A stretch of DNA of 28,100 nt from Rhizophagus sp. LPA8_4_AMF (taxonomy: Eukaryota > Glomeromycota > Glomeromycetes > Glomerales > Glomeraceae). The notes beneath the pieces were generated by a model, which saw nothing but the letters and a program-made list of their open reading frames with translations, searched no databases and was not told where the DNA came from. How positions within the stretch are numbered: the first letter of the stretch is position 1; each line of letters starts with the position of its first letter. A program made the position numbers and the translations under genes. The stretch lies in NCBI GenBank assembly GCA_021464525.1, contig JADRCO010000695.1, forward strand, positions 1 through 28,100, written 5' to 3'. This document shows, in pieces, positions 10,413-20,600 of this stretch.

Positions 10413-11017
10413 GAGTTGCATTCGCCAGTGACCCACATTGCAGCCCTTAAAAATTCATAATTCTGTATAATTTTTTTACGTTGATAGTTGACCGGCAATT
10501 TTACTAAATTACTAATTCTGTGTAATTTATACAAGTTAGCAATAGTAGTGGTCATTTATCTTTTAAAATATCAAATTGAAGTACATATCTTAAACTTTTT
10601 ATTAAAATTATAAAAGTATACAGTACTATAAATTTTCTAACTTTGAAATTATAAAGAAGCTAAAGCCCAAATTTTCTTTAACAGAAAAGCAAAAATCCTT
10701 TTATACGAAATGAAAAAAAAATATAAATTTTGCACTGTTTAGTATGCCAGGTTCATTTTGCCCGAAATATACAGAACAGAGTTTGCGTAGAACGAGGCAA
10801 AGTAATCTTGTAGATCTTGTCTTTTATGGATAATGCCGGTCAGACTTTTTTACCTTTTAGATACTGACCATTATCTTAATTCCGGTCCTGAAGAAATGCG
10901 TACAACGGGTAATATTTGTGGTCATCTTCTATCATTGCTTGCACCCAATAGTTTTTACGATCGGTTAAGCTGACATAAATCTTGTAGTAAAGGAATATTC
11001 TTCGATTTCTAATAATC

Positions 11018-11230
11018 TTATGAGGAAATTTTAATTGATGGAATCCCTAATTATACATTAGCAAAATATTATGTATATAATTTTTGTATTCTTGATAAAA
11101 AAAAAGATTGCCTAGACAGAATTCTGAAACATTATCCATTAAAATCGTTGATACTTAAGCAACATACCATGAATCGAATTTTAAAAGACTATCATGAAGT
11201 CTAATTATATGAATTTGAGAAAATAAAATT
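11018..11230 (+). pseudogene. Possible decayed coding remnant
   Basis: One frame stays open for about 68 codons with protein-like composition (IDGIPNYTLAKYYVYNF, then DCLDRILKHYPLKSLIL). It then meets a stop, after which YEFEKIKFRIKVKEK continues. I do not recognise the family, and it could be chance in AT-rich DNA. Confidence 0.2.
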
Positions 11231-11592
11231 TAGAATTAAAGTCAAAGAAAAATTCACATTTATACATATAGTTTATTTGTTTTTAATATAATATTTAATT
11301 GACTCATTGTTTTGAAATTTGTAATTGAATAAGTGACAGTGATTTGCAATTGAGCGAGCTTCATCTTAATAATGATTACAATATTTTTCTTTAGTGCTTT
11401 ATTATTATATTACTTTATAAATATGAATATTGTGAAAAAAAAAGAAAATCAAGATAACTGATGTGCAACTTTAGCAACCATGCTGTACAATTTACGTATA
11501 TACGCTAAAAACTCTAAAAAGAAGCCAAATTTACAATTAATTATTAATCAATGCATAAGAAAGTGAACTGGAAATGTTCAATAATACCTTAT

Positions 11593-12010
11593 TCAACATT
11601 CATCATCACTCTCGCTATCATCATCAGTACTTGAAGGTACATCATATCCACTTTCTGTGTCTTCCAATTTGATAGATTTAATTTCACAAAAACCAATCTC
11701 ACTCCTATAATCAGGTCTATCTTCACTTTCGCCAAAGTGTATTTCCGTTTCGTACTCTCTATATTATTTTGTCTTCAGCTTCTTGAATAATATCTGAATA
11801 TTTGTATAGACGCCGTGCTTCTCTTCTTATTGCTTCTTGAGCTAGTTTCCTGGAGACAAAGCAGCGATAGTCAATTGAATTTTCAGTAGCTTTATACGGA
11901 GAAAAAAACATGGACAAGATCCAGACGGTGGGTTTATTCTTTAGCTGGAGCCTTAGATAGAGACCTAGCTGGAAGTAAACATAAATTATAAAATAAAATA
12001 TAAAATACAA
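11593..12010 (-). pseudogene. C-terminal fragment of an unrecognised protein with an acidic tail
   Basis: On the minus strand an open stretch ends FVSRKLAQEAIRREARRLY...IIQEAEDKII at 11759. In another frame, 11593-11755 reads YETEIHFGESEDRPDYRSEI, CEIKSIKLEDTESGYDV and a Ser/Asp/Glu tail ending SESDDEC with a TGA at 11593-11595. Base composition and amino-acid use are clearly more protein-like than the surroundings. The two parts are joined either by a short intron (AG near 11761) or by a frame break. Function unknown; it may be the 3' end of a broken gene, since no convincing 5' exons are visible upstream. Confidence 0.4.
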
Positions 12011-14560
12011 AACACTTCAAATATCTTTAATTTGCGAGTTCCCCAGTATACATTTTCTTTTTTTTTTGTTATCGTTTATTGTTGAACGATTTTCCGCGGG
12101 ATAAGAGATAAATCTGACATATAAACAAATAAAGCGAAAAAAAATATCAGGAGTATCAAATCATTTCCTAATTATGCATGTGTTTTTCCCTATAAAAGTT
12201 GATGCAAACTTTAGAAGAAATAATGACGTAATATATACCCTTAAGATTCTAGGACATTTAGGATAATTTCTTATACAAAAAAGGAACATTAACGTAAATG
12301 ACTTAAACAGCTCAAAGTTGTAAGAGTTTACAATGTATTACATTATATAGTGATTATCATCATTTCTAGGTATAAAATAAAAAAAAAAATAAAAAAATAA
12401 ATTTTATTTATGTTAATGCTTAAATCCTTATTAAAATTCTGGTAAACATCATAAATTTTACTGTGTGATGAAATTTTGGTTTATTGAAAGCTCTTTAAAA
12501 TCGATTTAATGTCTCTGACTTGATTTCATTTTTTTTGATTACATTTAATATATTATTTGTATCATATTACTAAAATTTAATTCCTCTAGACCATTTGTTA
12601 ATATACAGTACATGATAATATTGAATTGTTGCAGATGTCGATCAATAAATTTCTTTACCTAGCAACGAGGTTCGTCCTTTTCCACTTTTATGTGTTCAAT
12701 GAACTTTCCATGAATTAACGCTAATATCCAGGTGGATTCGGTAATTTTTGAATTTTACAGGAGCTACAAGGTCTAATGGACCATGGTAGCAACAACGGCA
12801 TTAACAGCGAGAATTGAGTCAAGAGAAAATAGATAGAAAAGATTAACTCAATGTGATTTTAGGATGATGTTAAAAAAGAATTATAGAGGGATACAATTGT
12901 AATATTGAAAGAGGGTCAAAATTTTTAATTAAATAACAAGCTTAAGGTATAAATAATAATTTCTATAATACCATAGAAAATATTAATAATTTACATTTCT
13001 TATATTCTTATTTTTTATCAAACAGAACAGCGATAGTCGCATAATTGTTAATAGGCTTGTACAGAGAAAAGTATTAAGTTGTAACGTTAAATTGTTTTTT
13101 TCACATAAATGTAAAACAATAATTACATTTTCTTGCTGTCGACATTTGTATTGTCCTTTATTAGGAAATTGATGAAAAATTATTATGATGGTGCAATGAG
13201 GTTTGTAAATAGCTAACAAGAGAATAGAGTTTGCTAAAGTAACGTTGCTAATAATTGAAATAGTGAATATGCATTTAAATTATTGTCAGACAGTCATATA
13301 ATTCGTATTTCTTAAAAAATTTATTATCTATGAACTTCCTTTCGCTTCCTTTTTCTAATAAGCCAAAGCATTTAAATTATCAAAGAACATTATGTTTTAC
13401 CATGTGATAATATGCTTGAAAGTTTTGATCAAACTTTCTGTATCTTGCGGCAGATTATAACTGAAAATTTGACTAATATTTTCAGTTTATTTATTTATTT
13501 ATTTGAATATCATTGAGAAGTAACAAAATACAATGTATTTTCAATTTTAGTAACAAATTATTATTAATCAATTATATTTTTCATATGTATTTTAATTGTA
13601 ACCAAATATTACATTAATAGTAAAAAAATTACTTGAATTTTAAGGTAAGCCTTTAAATTGACTATAACATACGCATTACATAATAATTATTTTATTTTCA
13701 CAATAATTATTATTATTATTATTATTTTTATCATAAAGCTTTATCGGTTAATTTCATATTCTATTTATTTGTGAATAATTTTCCTTCAAAAAAAAAAAAC
13801 TAATAATAAATAGTTAATCTTTTAGAATTATGATTTCTTTACTTTCTACTTCAGAGAAATTTAATTGACTGATTAGGTCAACATTAAATTGACCGAATCT
13901 AAGAAATCTTAGTTCCTGCAAGAATCAGACTTAAATTAGGAATTAATAAATTTTAAAAGTGTAATAATGAAAACGTTAAACTACTTTCTTATTAACACTT
14001 AACACGATTATCAATAAATATTTTACAGATATTTTAACCATCTGAACCATCTATGTTTCAATTTTATGAAGTCATCAACAAAATTTTCATATAAAAATCG
14101 ATTTGTAAAAGAGTTCATACCAAAAATAATTTATTATAGAAATTCAAGTGAAAATATTCCGGCTTATTTATAAGGTAGCATAAATATTGCAAACAAGGTA
14201 TTATTTATTGAAGTTGGGAAATATATTATGACATTTTTATTGCTTTCTTCTTCAATAAGTTTTATTGAATAAAATGATGTAATAGGATATTATTTAATTC
14301 GTGTATAATCAAAATATTTCACGATGACTTGAATTTTTTAGATATTGATTAGAAAATAGTTGTATTTTTATCAACAGATGACCAATGTTACATACTTCAG
14401 AGTTCTGATTTACAAAATGCATTTTCAATTAATAATCAGTGAAGTTTAATAGTTTGATGAAGTTTAACAACACATTCACATTAATAAAAGCCTATACACA
14501 TCACATATATATATATAGTAAGTAAGTTTAAATAAATCTCTCCATAAAATTGTTTTTTCA
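12011..14560. other. Intergenic, AT-rich, no gene seen
   Basis: Contains poly(A)/poly(T) runs, an ATT microsatellite near 13706-13727 and several runs of 'tttattta'. A 78-codon minus-strand open stretch at 12983-13219 has no family features and is likely chance. No supported gene. Confidence 0.45.
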
Positions 14561-14699
14561 TTTATTATATTTACTTGGCAATTATGCCTGTATTTTACGA
14601 AATTATTAACAGCTTTGAACTTGAAGAAAAGGATTACAAATTTATCTAATCCACAATTGTGAAAAAGAAGAAATACTTCTTTCGGCCCTTAAAAGATAT

Positions 14700-15560
14700 A
14701 AAACAAAAGAATCCAAACAAAGATTTTTATAGAGTTTTCTTAAAAGTATATCCAGTATGTTAGATAAAATATTTGTTGTAACTACTGTTTGTGACACTAC
14801 AACTAAACATTTTTTTATTCTTTATCATATGCCTTTAAATTTAGATGAACGCGTCGTAATGATTGGTCAACATGTATGTGACATGTTAATAATATCGCTT
14901 TTGTTTTATAGATCCCAATAAAACCTTGAACACATGCGCGAAATTGGTAGGTTATAACTCCTAAGTATATATCTCGTGAGCTTATCAGTATCTCTAACTA
15001 TCTTGTTTTCAACAGATAATGAACTATACGTTTTGGCATGAGATATATTAGGGTAACACCTGCTTTCCTGATATGCCGTGAAAATTTAATTGCTTTCCTT
15101 CACAACCGTTTTCAAACGTGATCAACATTCACCCAATGAGCTACATTCAATACTTTCAGCCAGAAGTCCAGAACTCCAATGTTTTTTAAATCCTTTTTTG
15201 CAATACTTCCGTGCGAGTATGGAATGAATTTCTTGTAAATATTGTAGTTCCACTCCTGACCAGCACAACCAAAGATTCATTTCATGCACTGAATGTGAGG
15301 TCTATTGTGGTTTGATATTCAGATGGTGTATATAATCGTAACACATCAAGATAATATATCTCCACAGATCTGATACATCATATTTACTAAATGGAGCTTG
15401 ACTTATGAGAGGAGAGAAAGAGTCCCAAAAATACTGAAGATCTAGCAGATGAATTAGTTTTTAAATTGAAGTGGTCATATGGAGGTTACCCATACATCTT
15501 TCAACTGCCAATAATGTGACATATTATTACGTGACTGATGATCCTGTTAAAATTTTGTGG
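14700..15560. other. Mixed-composition stretch with a possible retrotransposon coding scrap
   Basis: Less AT-rich than its flanks and broken in all frames. One plus-strand frame near 15200-15316 reads TSVRVWNEFLVNIV...TSTTKDSFHAL. The 'SVRVWN' followed by 'T..SF..L' resembles the C-terminal tail of some non-LTR reverse transcriptases. This is a weak resemblance only; the stretch may be an old mobile-element remnant. Confidence 0.2.
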
Positions 15561-15960
15561 AACAATGTTGATTAATGTTGCAAACTATATTTTTACTAAT
15601 ATAGTACATGGGTGTATTTTTTATTATATTTTATTTTATTAGACATAATTTAAATATTCAAATGAATTTTATATTTATATATTTACTAAATAACAATTTA
15701 TACTTTATTTAAATATAAAATAACATACATGAAAACTATAAATAATAAATATAATAAATATGAATTTGTTAAACTAATTTATATGATTTTTATAAAAAGA
15801 AAATAAAATTCATTAAATATTATTTTCATCATCTTGATAATTTCATTAAGATCTATAAAATAAACGAATAAATAAATAAATAACATTAATAAAATAAAGA
15901 AACCTAGGGTAAATATCTTACCTGATCCATTTAATTGGCAATCAAAACCTTCTGAAACTA
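15560..15960. other. AT-rich spacer, no gene seen
   Basis: Dominated by short TTTAT/AATAAA runs, including 'aataaacgaataaataaataaataa' near 15860. No coding or RNA gene sign. Confidence 0.4.
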
Positions 15961-16387
15961 TTAATAAACTAGTAGGTATGCCCAGGAATTGCCACGGGTT
16001 TGCTGATCGGTGTTAATAATATTTTATGCTTACTCTAATTTAATGTTTGTAAACCTATCTTGTATAAAATTAGATTGAATTTAGTTACACTAATTTTTTC
16101 TTTTTTTGTAGAGCGAGTATAGATTTTGTGTGCAACTGAAGTTAGTTTTTAAGTATTTTGTTTTGAATTTATTTGGTATATATGGGTATCAATTTACATA
16201 TTTATTAGATAAAATAGGTTAGTATTGCATTTGTCCTTTTTGTTTTAGATAGTTACGATTAGTTATAGGGATAATATTACTTTATGTAATTTTATCTCTA
16301 GGTATTTTTGTAAATTATAACCTTCGTGGGAAGGAAGTAATTAATAAAATGCACTATTAAATACTAAACATTAAAAAAAAAAAAAAA
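15960..16387 (+). mobile_element. 3' end of a poly(A)-tailed retroposon, probably 5'-truncated
   Basis: A noncoding, T-rich, UTR-like stretch ends with AATAAA (16343-16348) and a 15-A run (16373-16387), as at the 3' end of a LINE or retrocopied transcript. The sequence after the tail (GGATTTGAATAAATC) was not found upstream by eye, so no target-site duplication is shown and the left limit is approximate. Confidence 0.4.
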
Positions 16388-16439
16388 GGATTTGAATAAA
16401 TCTAAAAGATTCTTTTAACAATAAACTAATAAAATCATC

Positions 16440-16458
16440 ACATGTTTGTGAAACATGT
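16440..16458. repeat. Perfect 8-bp inverted repeat with 3-bp loop
   Basis: ACATGTTT-GTG-AAACATGT, immediately before the decayed unit at 16458. Short and possibly chance. Confidence 0.5.
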
Positions 16459-16650
16459 GCTAAACTAAATATGTGTATAATGCTATATACTTCAACGAAT
16501 TTTTGAAAATTGGACTAGTAATGACGATATTGATAATTTATCTATCAGTTCATAAAGAAGAAACATTAGAATAGGTGCCTTATATGATAGATTTTATAAA
16601 ATTAAACGTATTGTCAAAGACAGGTTATATAAACTATATTTATGCTAGAT
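16458..16650 (+). pseudogene. Decayed N-lobe unit
   Basis: The DNA aligns with array units: 'tgtataatgctatatacttcaacga', 'ttttgaaaattggactag', 'gatattgata', 'ttatatgatagattttata' and 'attaaacgtattgtcaaagac'. It has several deletions and no open frame. It sits about 600 bp before array B and just after the poly(A) tail, so it may be a lost upstream exon of array B. Confidence 0.65.
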
Positions 16651-17254
16651 ATTACTAAAAAAAATATACTGTATTTATCATTAAAAATTTTATTGAATAA
16701 TGGGACAACTAGATTGAATCACGCTTTTTTATTTTCGTATCGAAACTTTTCTGTTTGTGTAATATGTGTAACAATTAATGAAGAGTAAATAAATCTGTTG
16801 TGTTTAATGAAGAAATTTAAAACCAGCATCATGGATGATCAACTAAATTCAATTTTGTATGACATGAAATAAAAATGTGTAACATCATGAAACTTATAGA
16901 AAATTTATCTGACATTCTCGTAAAATTTCGGAAGAAATATGAAACGGGATTACATTTTTTATAGGAAAAATTGTTTCGGCACAAAATTTTCCAGGTTGTA
17001 CAGAATAACTCATGTACGAAATTAAGCAAGTACAAAATTAATTATTATTTGACAATAAATAAAATTTTAGTATTTAAATGTGAAATAAAAATAATAAGTT
17101 CGACTATTCCTTTTCTAATAACCTATTTTTATAATATAAGATACAAGATATATACCTACTTTATAGTTATATCAAACTTTACTTCTATTTTAATATCAAT
17201 AATCTTAATACAAAAATTAATATTTTAATTTATATATGCGATCGAAATTATAGG
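16651..17254. other. Spacer and likely promoter/leader of array B
   Basis: An AT-rich stretch up to the ATG at 17255. An 85-codon open stretch at 16971-17228 has a hydrophobic but unrecognisable sequence and looks like chance. The bases before the ATG (AATTATAGG) resemble a splice acceptor, so an unseen 5' exon cannot be excluded. Confidence 0.35.
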
Positions 17255-17623
17255 ATGAATTTAAATGAAATATGTGAAAAATGTAATTGCGTATGTAATG
17301 CAAAGCATCTTCAACAAAATTTCAAAAATTGGACCAGTGGTAATAATGATATTGATAAATTTATACAAGATACTCAACTATCAGCGCATTCTGATGATGA
17401 ATTATCAAAAATATTAGAATGGATACCTTATGTTAGATTTTATGATATTGAATATATTGCAAAGGATGAGATTTACAAACTATTTATAGCAAATTGGATT
17501 GATGGATATATATGGAATTGGATTGATGATGAACAAAATTGGAATAGAGATGAAGAAGATATGCTTGTGGTTTTGAAAAGTTTAAATGACACAATAATCA
17601 CTACATTAGAATTTATGGATGAG
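17255..17623 (+). repeat. Unit B1 (exon 1)
   Basis: MNLNEICEKCNCVC start, no hinge and no membrane segment, unlike A1. NFKNWTSGN, ILEWIPYVRF, AKDEIYKLFIANW, VVLKSL; it ends GAG (alpha-C Glu position kept) before GTATAA. Confidence 0.78.
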
Positions 17624-20600
17624 GTATAAATTTATTATTTTATGAAAATTTAGATATTTTTAATTTTTTACTAATATATTATATTTGTAGATTATTCTAC
17701 ATCATAAAGTTTATGGAATAACTCAAGACCCAGAAACAAAAAATTACATGGTAGTTTTAACATGTAAAGAATGTAATATTGTATGCAATTCAATACATTT
17801 TCAACGAAATTTCAAAAATTGGACTAGTGGTAATAATGATATTGACAAATTTATTCAAGATACTCAGCTATCAGATTGCTATACAAATAACGCATTAGAA
17901 TGGATACCTTATGATCGATTTAAAAATATTAGATATATTGCAAAAGATGGGCTTAGCAAAGTGTATAGAGCAAATTGGATTGAAGGACGTATAATTAGTT
18001 GGAGTTATAAGAATCAAAAATGGATAAGGAATTATAAAAATAATTTTGTAATTTTGAAAAGCTTAAATAATTTGAAAAATATTACACTAAAATTTACTAA
18101 TAAGGTAGAGTAAACTTACTAATTGTGTAATTTTCAAAATGTTTTAATATTTAATAATTTATTATATTTTAATAGACCACGTTAGGAATAACTAAGGATC
18201 CAGAAACGGAAAATTATATGATGGTTTTGAATGATATATGTGAAGAATGCAATAGTAGTGCATGTAATACAATACGTTTTCAGCGATGTTTTGAAAATTG
18301 GACTAGCAATAATGATGTTATTGATAAATTTATTCATGATGCTCAGCTATCAGTACATACTAATTATGGATTATCGAAAGTATTAGAATGGATATCTTAT
18401 GAAAAATTATATAATATTAAATATATCATTAAAGATGGAGTGTATAGAGCAAATTGGATTGATGGATATTTAAGTTATTGGGATTATGAAAATGAAAATT
18501 GGGGAAGAAGAGATCAAAATATGTTTGTGATCCTGAAAAGATTAATTAATCTGAATGATTTTATGTTAGAATTAATTAATGAGGTATAATGGATTTATTA
18601 TTAATAAAGTTTCAAATAAAATTTTAATGTATTTATTGTATTTTTAGATTAGAGTACACCACCAATTCCATAAATTTTATGGATTAACACAAGAGCCAAA
18701 AACAAAATATTATTTAATGGTTTTGAATGACATATGTGAAAATTGCAATGTCGTTTGCAATGCGAAACATTTTCAACATAATTTTGAGGATTGGACTAGT
18801 GGTAACGACAATATTGATAAATATATTCAAGACGCTCAGCTATCAGCACATACTAACAATGGACTAGAATGGATACCTTATGATAAACTTTATAATATTA
18901 AATACATTTCGAAAAATGGGCTTAACAAAGTGTATAGAGGAAATTGGATTGATGGATGTATAAATAATTGGGATTATAAAAATCAAAAATGGGAAAGAAA
19001 AAGTCAAAACATGTTTGTAATTTTAAAAAGTTTAAGTGACTCTAAGTATATTACATTACAGCTTACAGATGAGGTATGATTAAACTTACTGTTTAAGAAA
19101 ATTTTGACGTTTTAATTTTGTATTTATATATATCATTATATTTATTAGATCACAAAATATCATAAAGTTTATGGAATATCTCAAGTTCTAGAAACAAATG
19201 ATTATATGGTAGTTTTGAATTATATATGCGAAGAATGTAACGTTATATGTAATACAATACATTTTCAACAAAATTTTGAAAATTGGACTAGTAATAACAA
19301 TGATATTGATAAATTTATTCAAGATACTCAATTATTAGTGCATACTGATTATGAATTATCAAAAGCATTGGAATGGATACCTTATGATAAATTAAACAAT
19401 GTCAAATATATTGCAGGAGATGGAATGTATAGGGCAAATTGGATTGATGGATACATAATCTATTGGAATAATGAAAACCAGAATTGGGAAAGAACATGTC
19501 AAAATATGTCTGTGATACTAAAAAGTCTAAATAATGCAATAAATCTTACATTAGAATTAATAAATGAGGTATAGTAATCTTATTAAGAAATTGTGTTGAT
19601 ATAATTATTTATTAAATATTATTTTATTTGCAGATTACAGTGCATCATGTAATTTATGGAATAACTCAAGAACCAGAAACAAGAAATTACATGATAATTT
19701 GGAATGAAATATGTGAAAAATGCAACATCATATGTAGTGCATTGCATTTTCAGCAAAATTTTGAAAATTGGACTAGTGGCAATGACGATATTGATAAATT
19801 TATTCAGAATACACAACTTTCAGCTCATATTTATTACAGCGATTATGAGGATTATAATCATCATAATTATACTCATCATAATGTTCATAATCTTTATACT
19901 TATAAACTATCAAAAGCAGCATTAGAATGGATTCCTTTTGATAGATTTTATGATATTAAATATATTGCAAATGATGGAGTGTACAAAGCAAATTGGATTG
20001 ATGGATGTATAAATAATTGGAATAACAAAAATTTGAATTGGAAAAGATTTAAACAAAATATGTTTGTAATTCTGAAAAGTTTGGATGATCCAGAAAATAT
20101 TACTTTTGTACTCAATAAGGTATAATTATTAATTTTTTATTTAATAAGTTGAAAAATATAATTGTTACTAATATAACATGCTTATAGGTTAAAATAGATG
20201 AACTTTATGGGATAACTCAAGATCCAAAAACAAAAATTTATATGGTGGTTTTAGATGATATATGTGAAAAATGTAAATATGCTTGTGTTGCGATACATTT
20301 TCAACGAAATTTTAAAAATTGGACTAGTGGTAATTGTGATATTGATAAATTTATTCAAGATACTCAGTTAACTGTGCATACCAATTACGAAATATCGGAA
20401 GCATTGGAATGGATATCTTATGATAAATTTCGTAATATTAAATATATAGCAAAACGCGGATATAATAAAGTATATAGTGCAAATTGGATTGATGGATGTA
20501 TAACTTACTGGAATAATGAAAAACAAAATTGGATAAGAAGATATCGAAATAAATTTGTAATACTAAAAAGTTTAGATAATTCAAAAAATATAAATACTAG

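Noticed and set aside
12983-13219. 78-codon minus-strand open frame
   Set aside because: Low-complexity composition, no recognisable motif.
16971-17228. 85-codon hydrophobic open frame before array B
   Set aside because: Composition is that of AT-rich intergenic DNA and it ends before the array; no motif. Kept only as spacer.
19704-19925. Second plus-strand open frame inside unit B6
   Set aside because: Overlaps the real frame; its Ile-rich run comes from the repeat-like insertion read in another frame.
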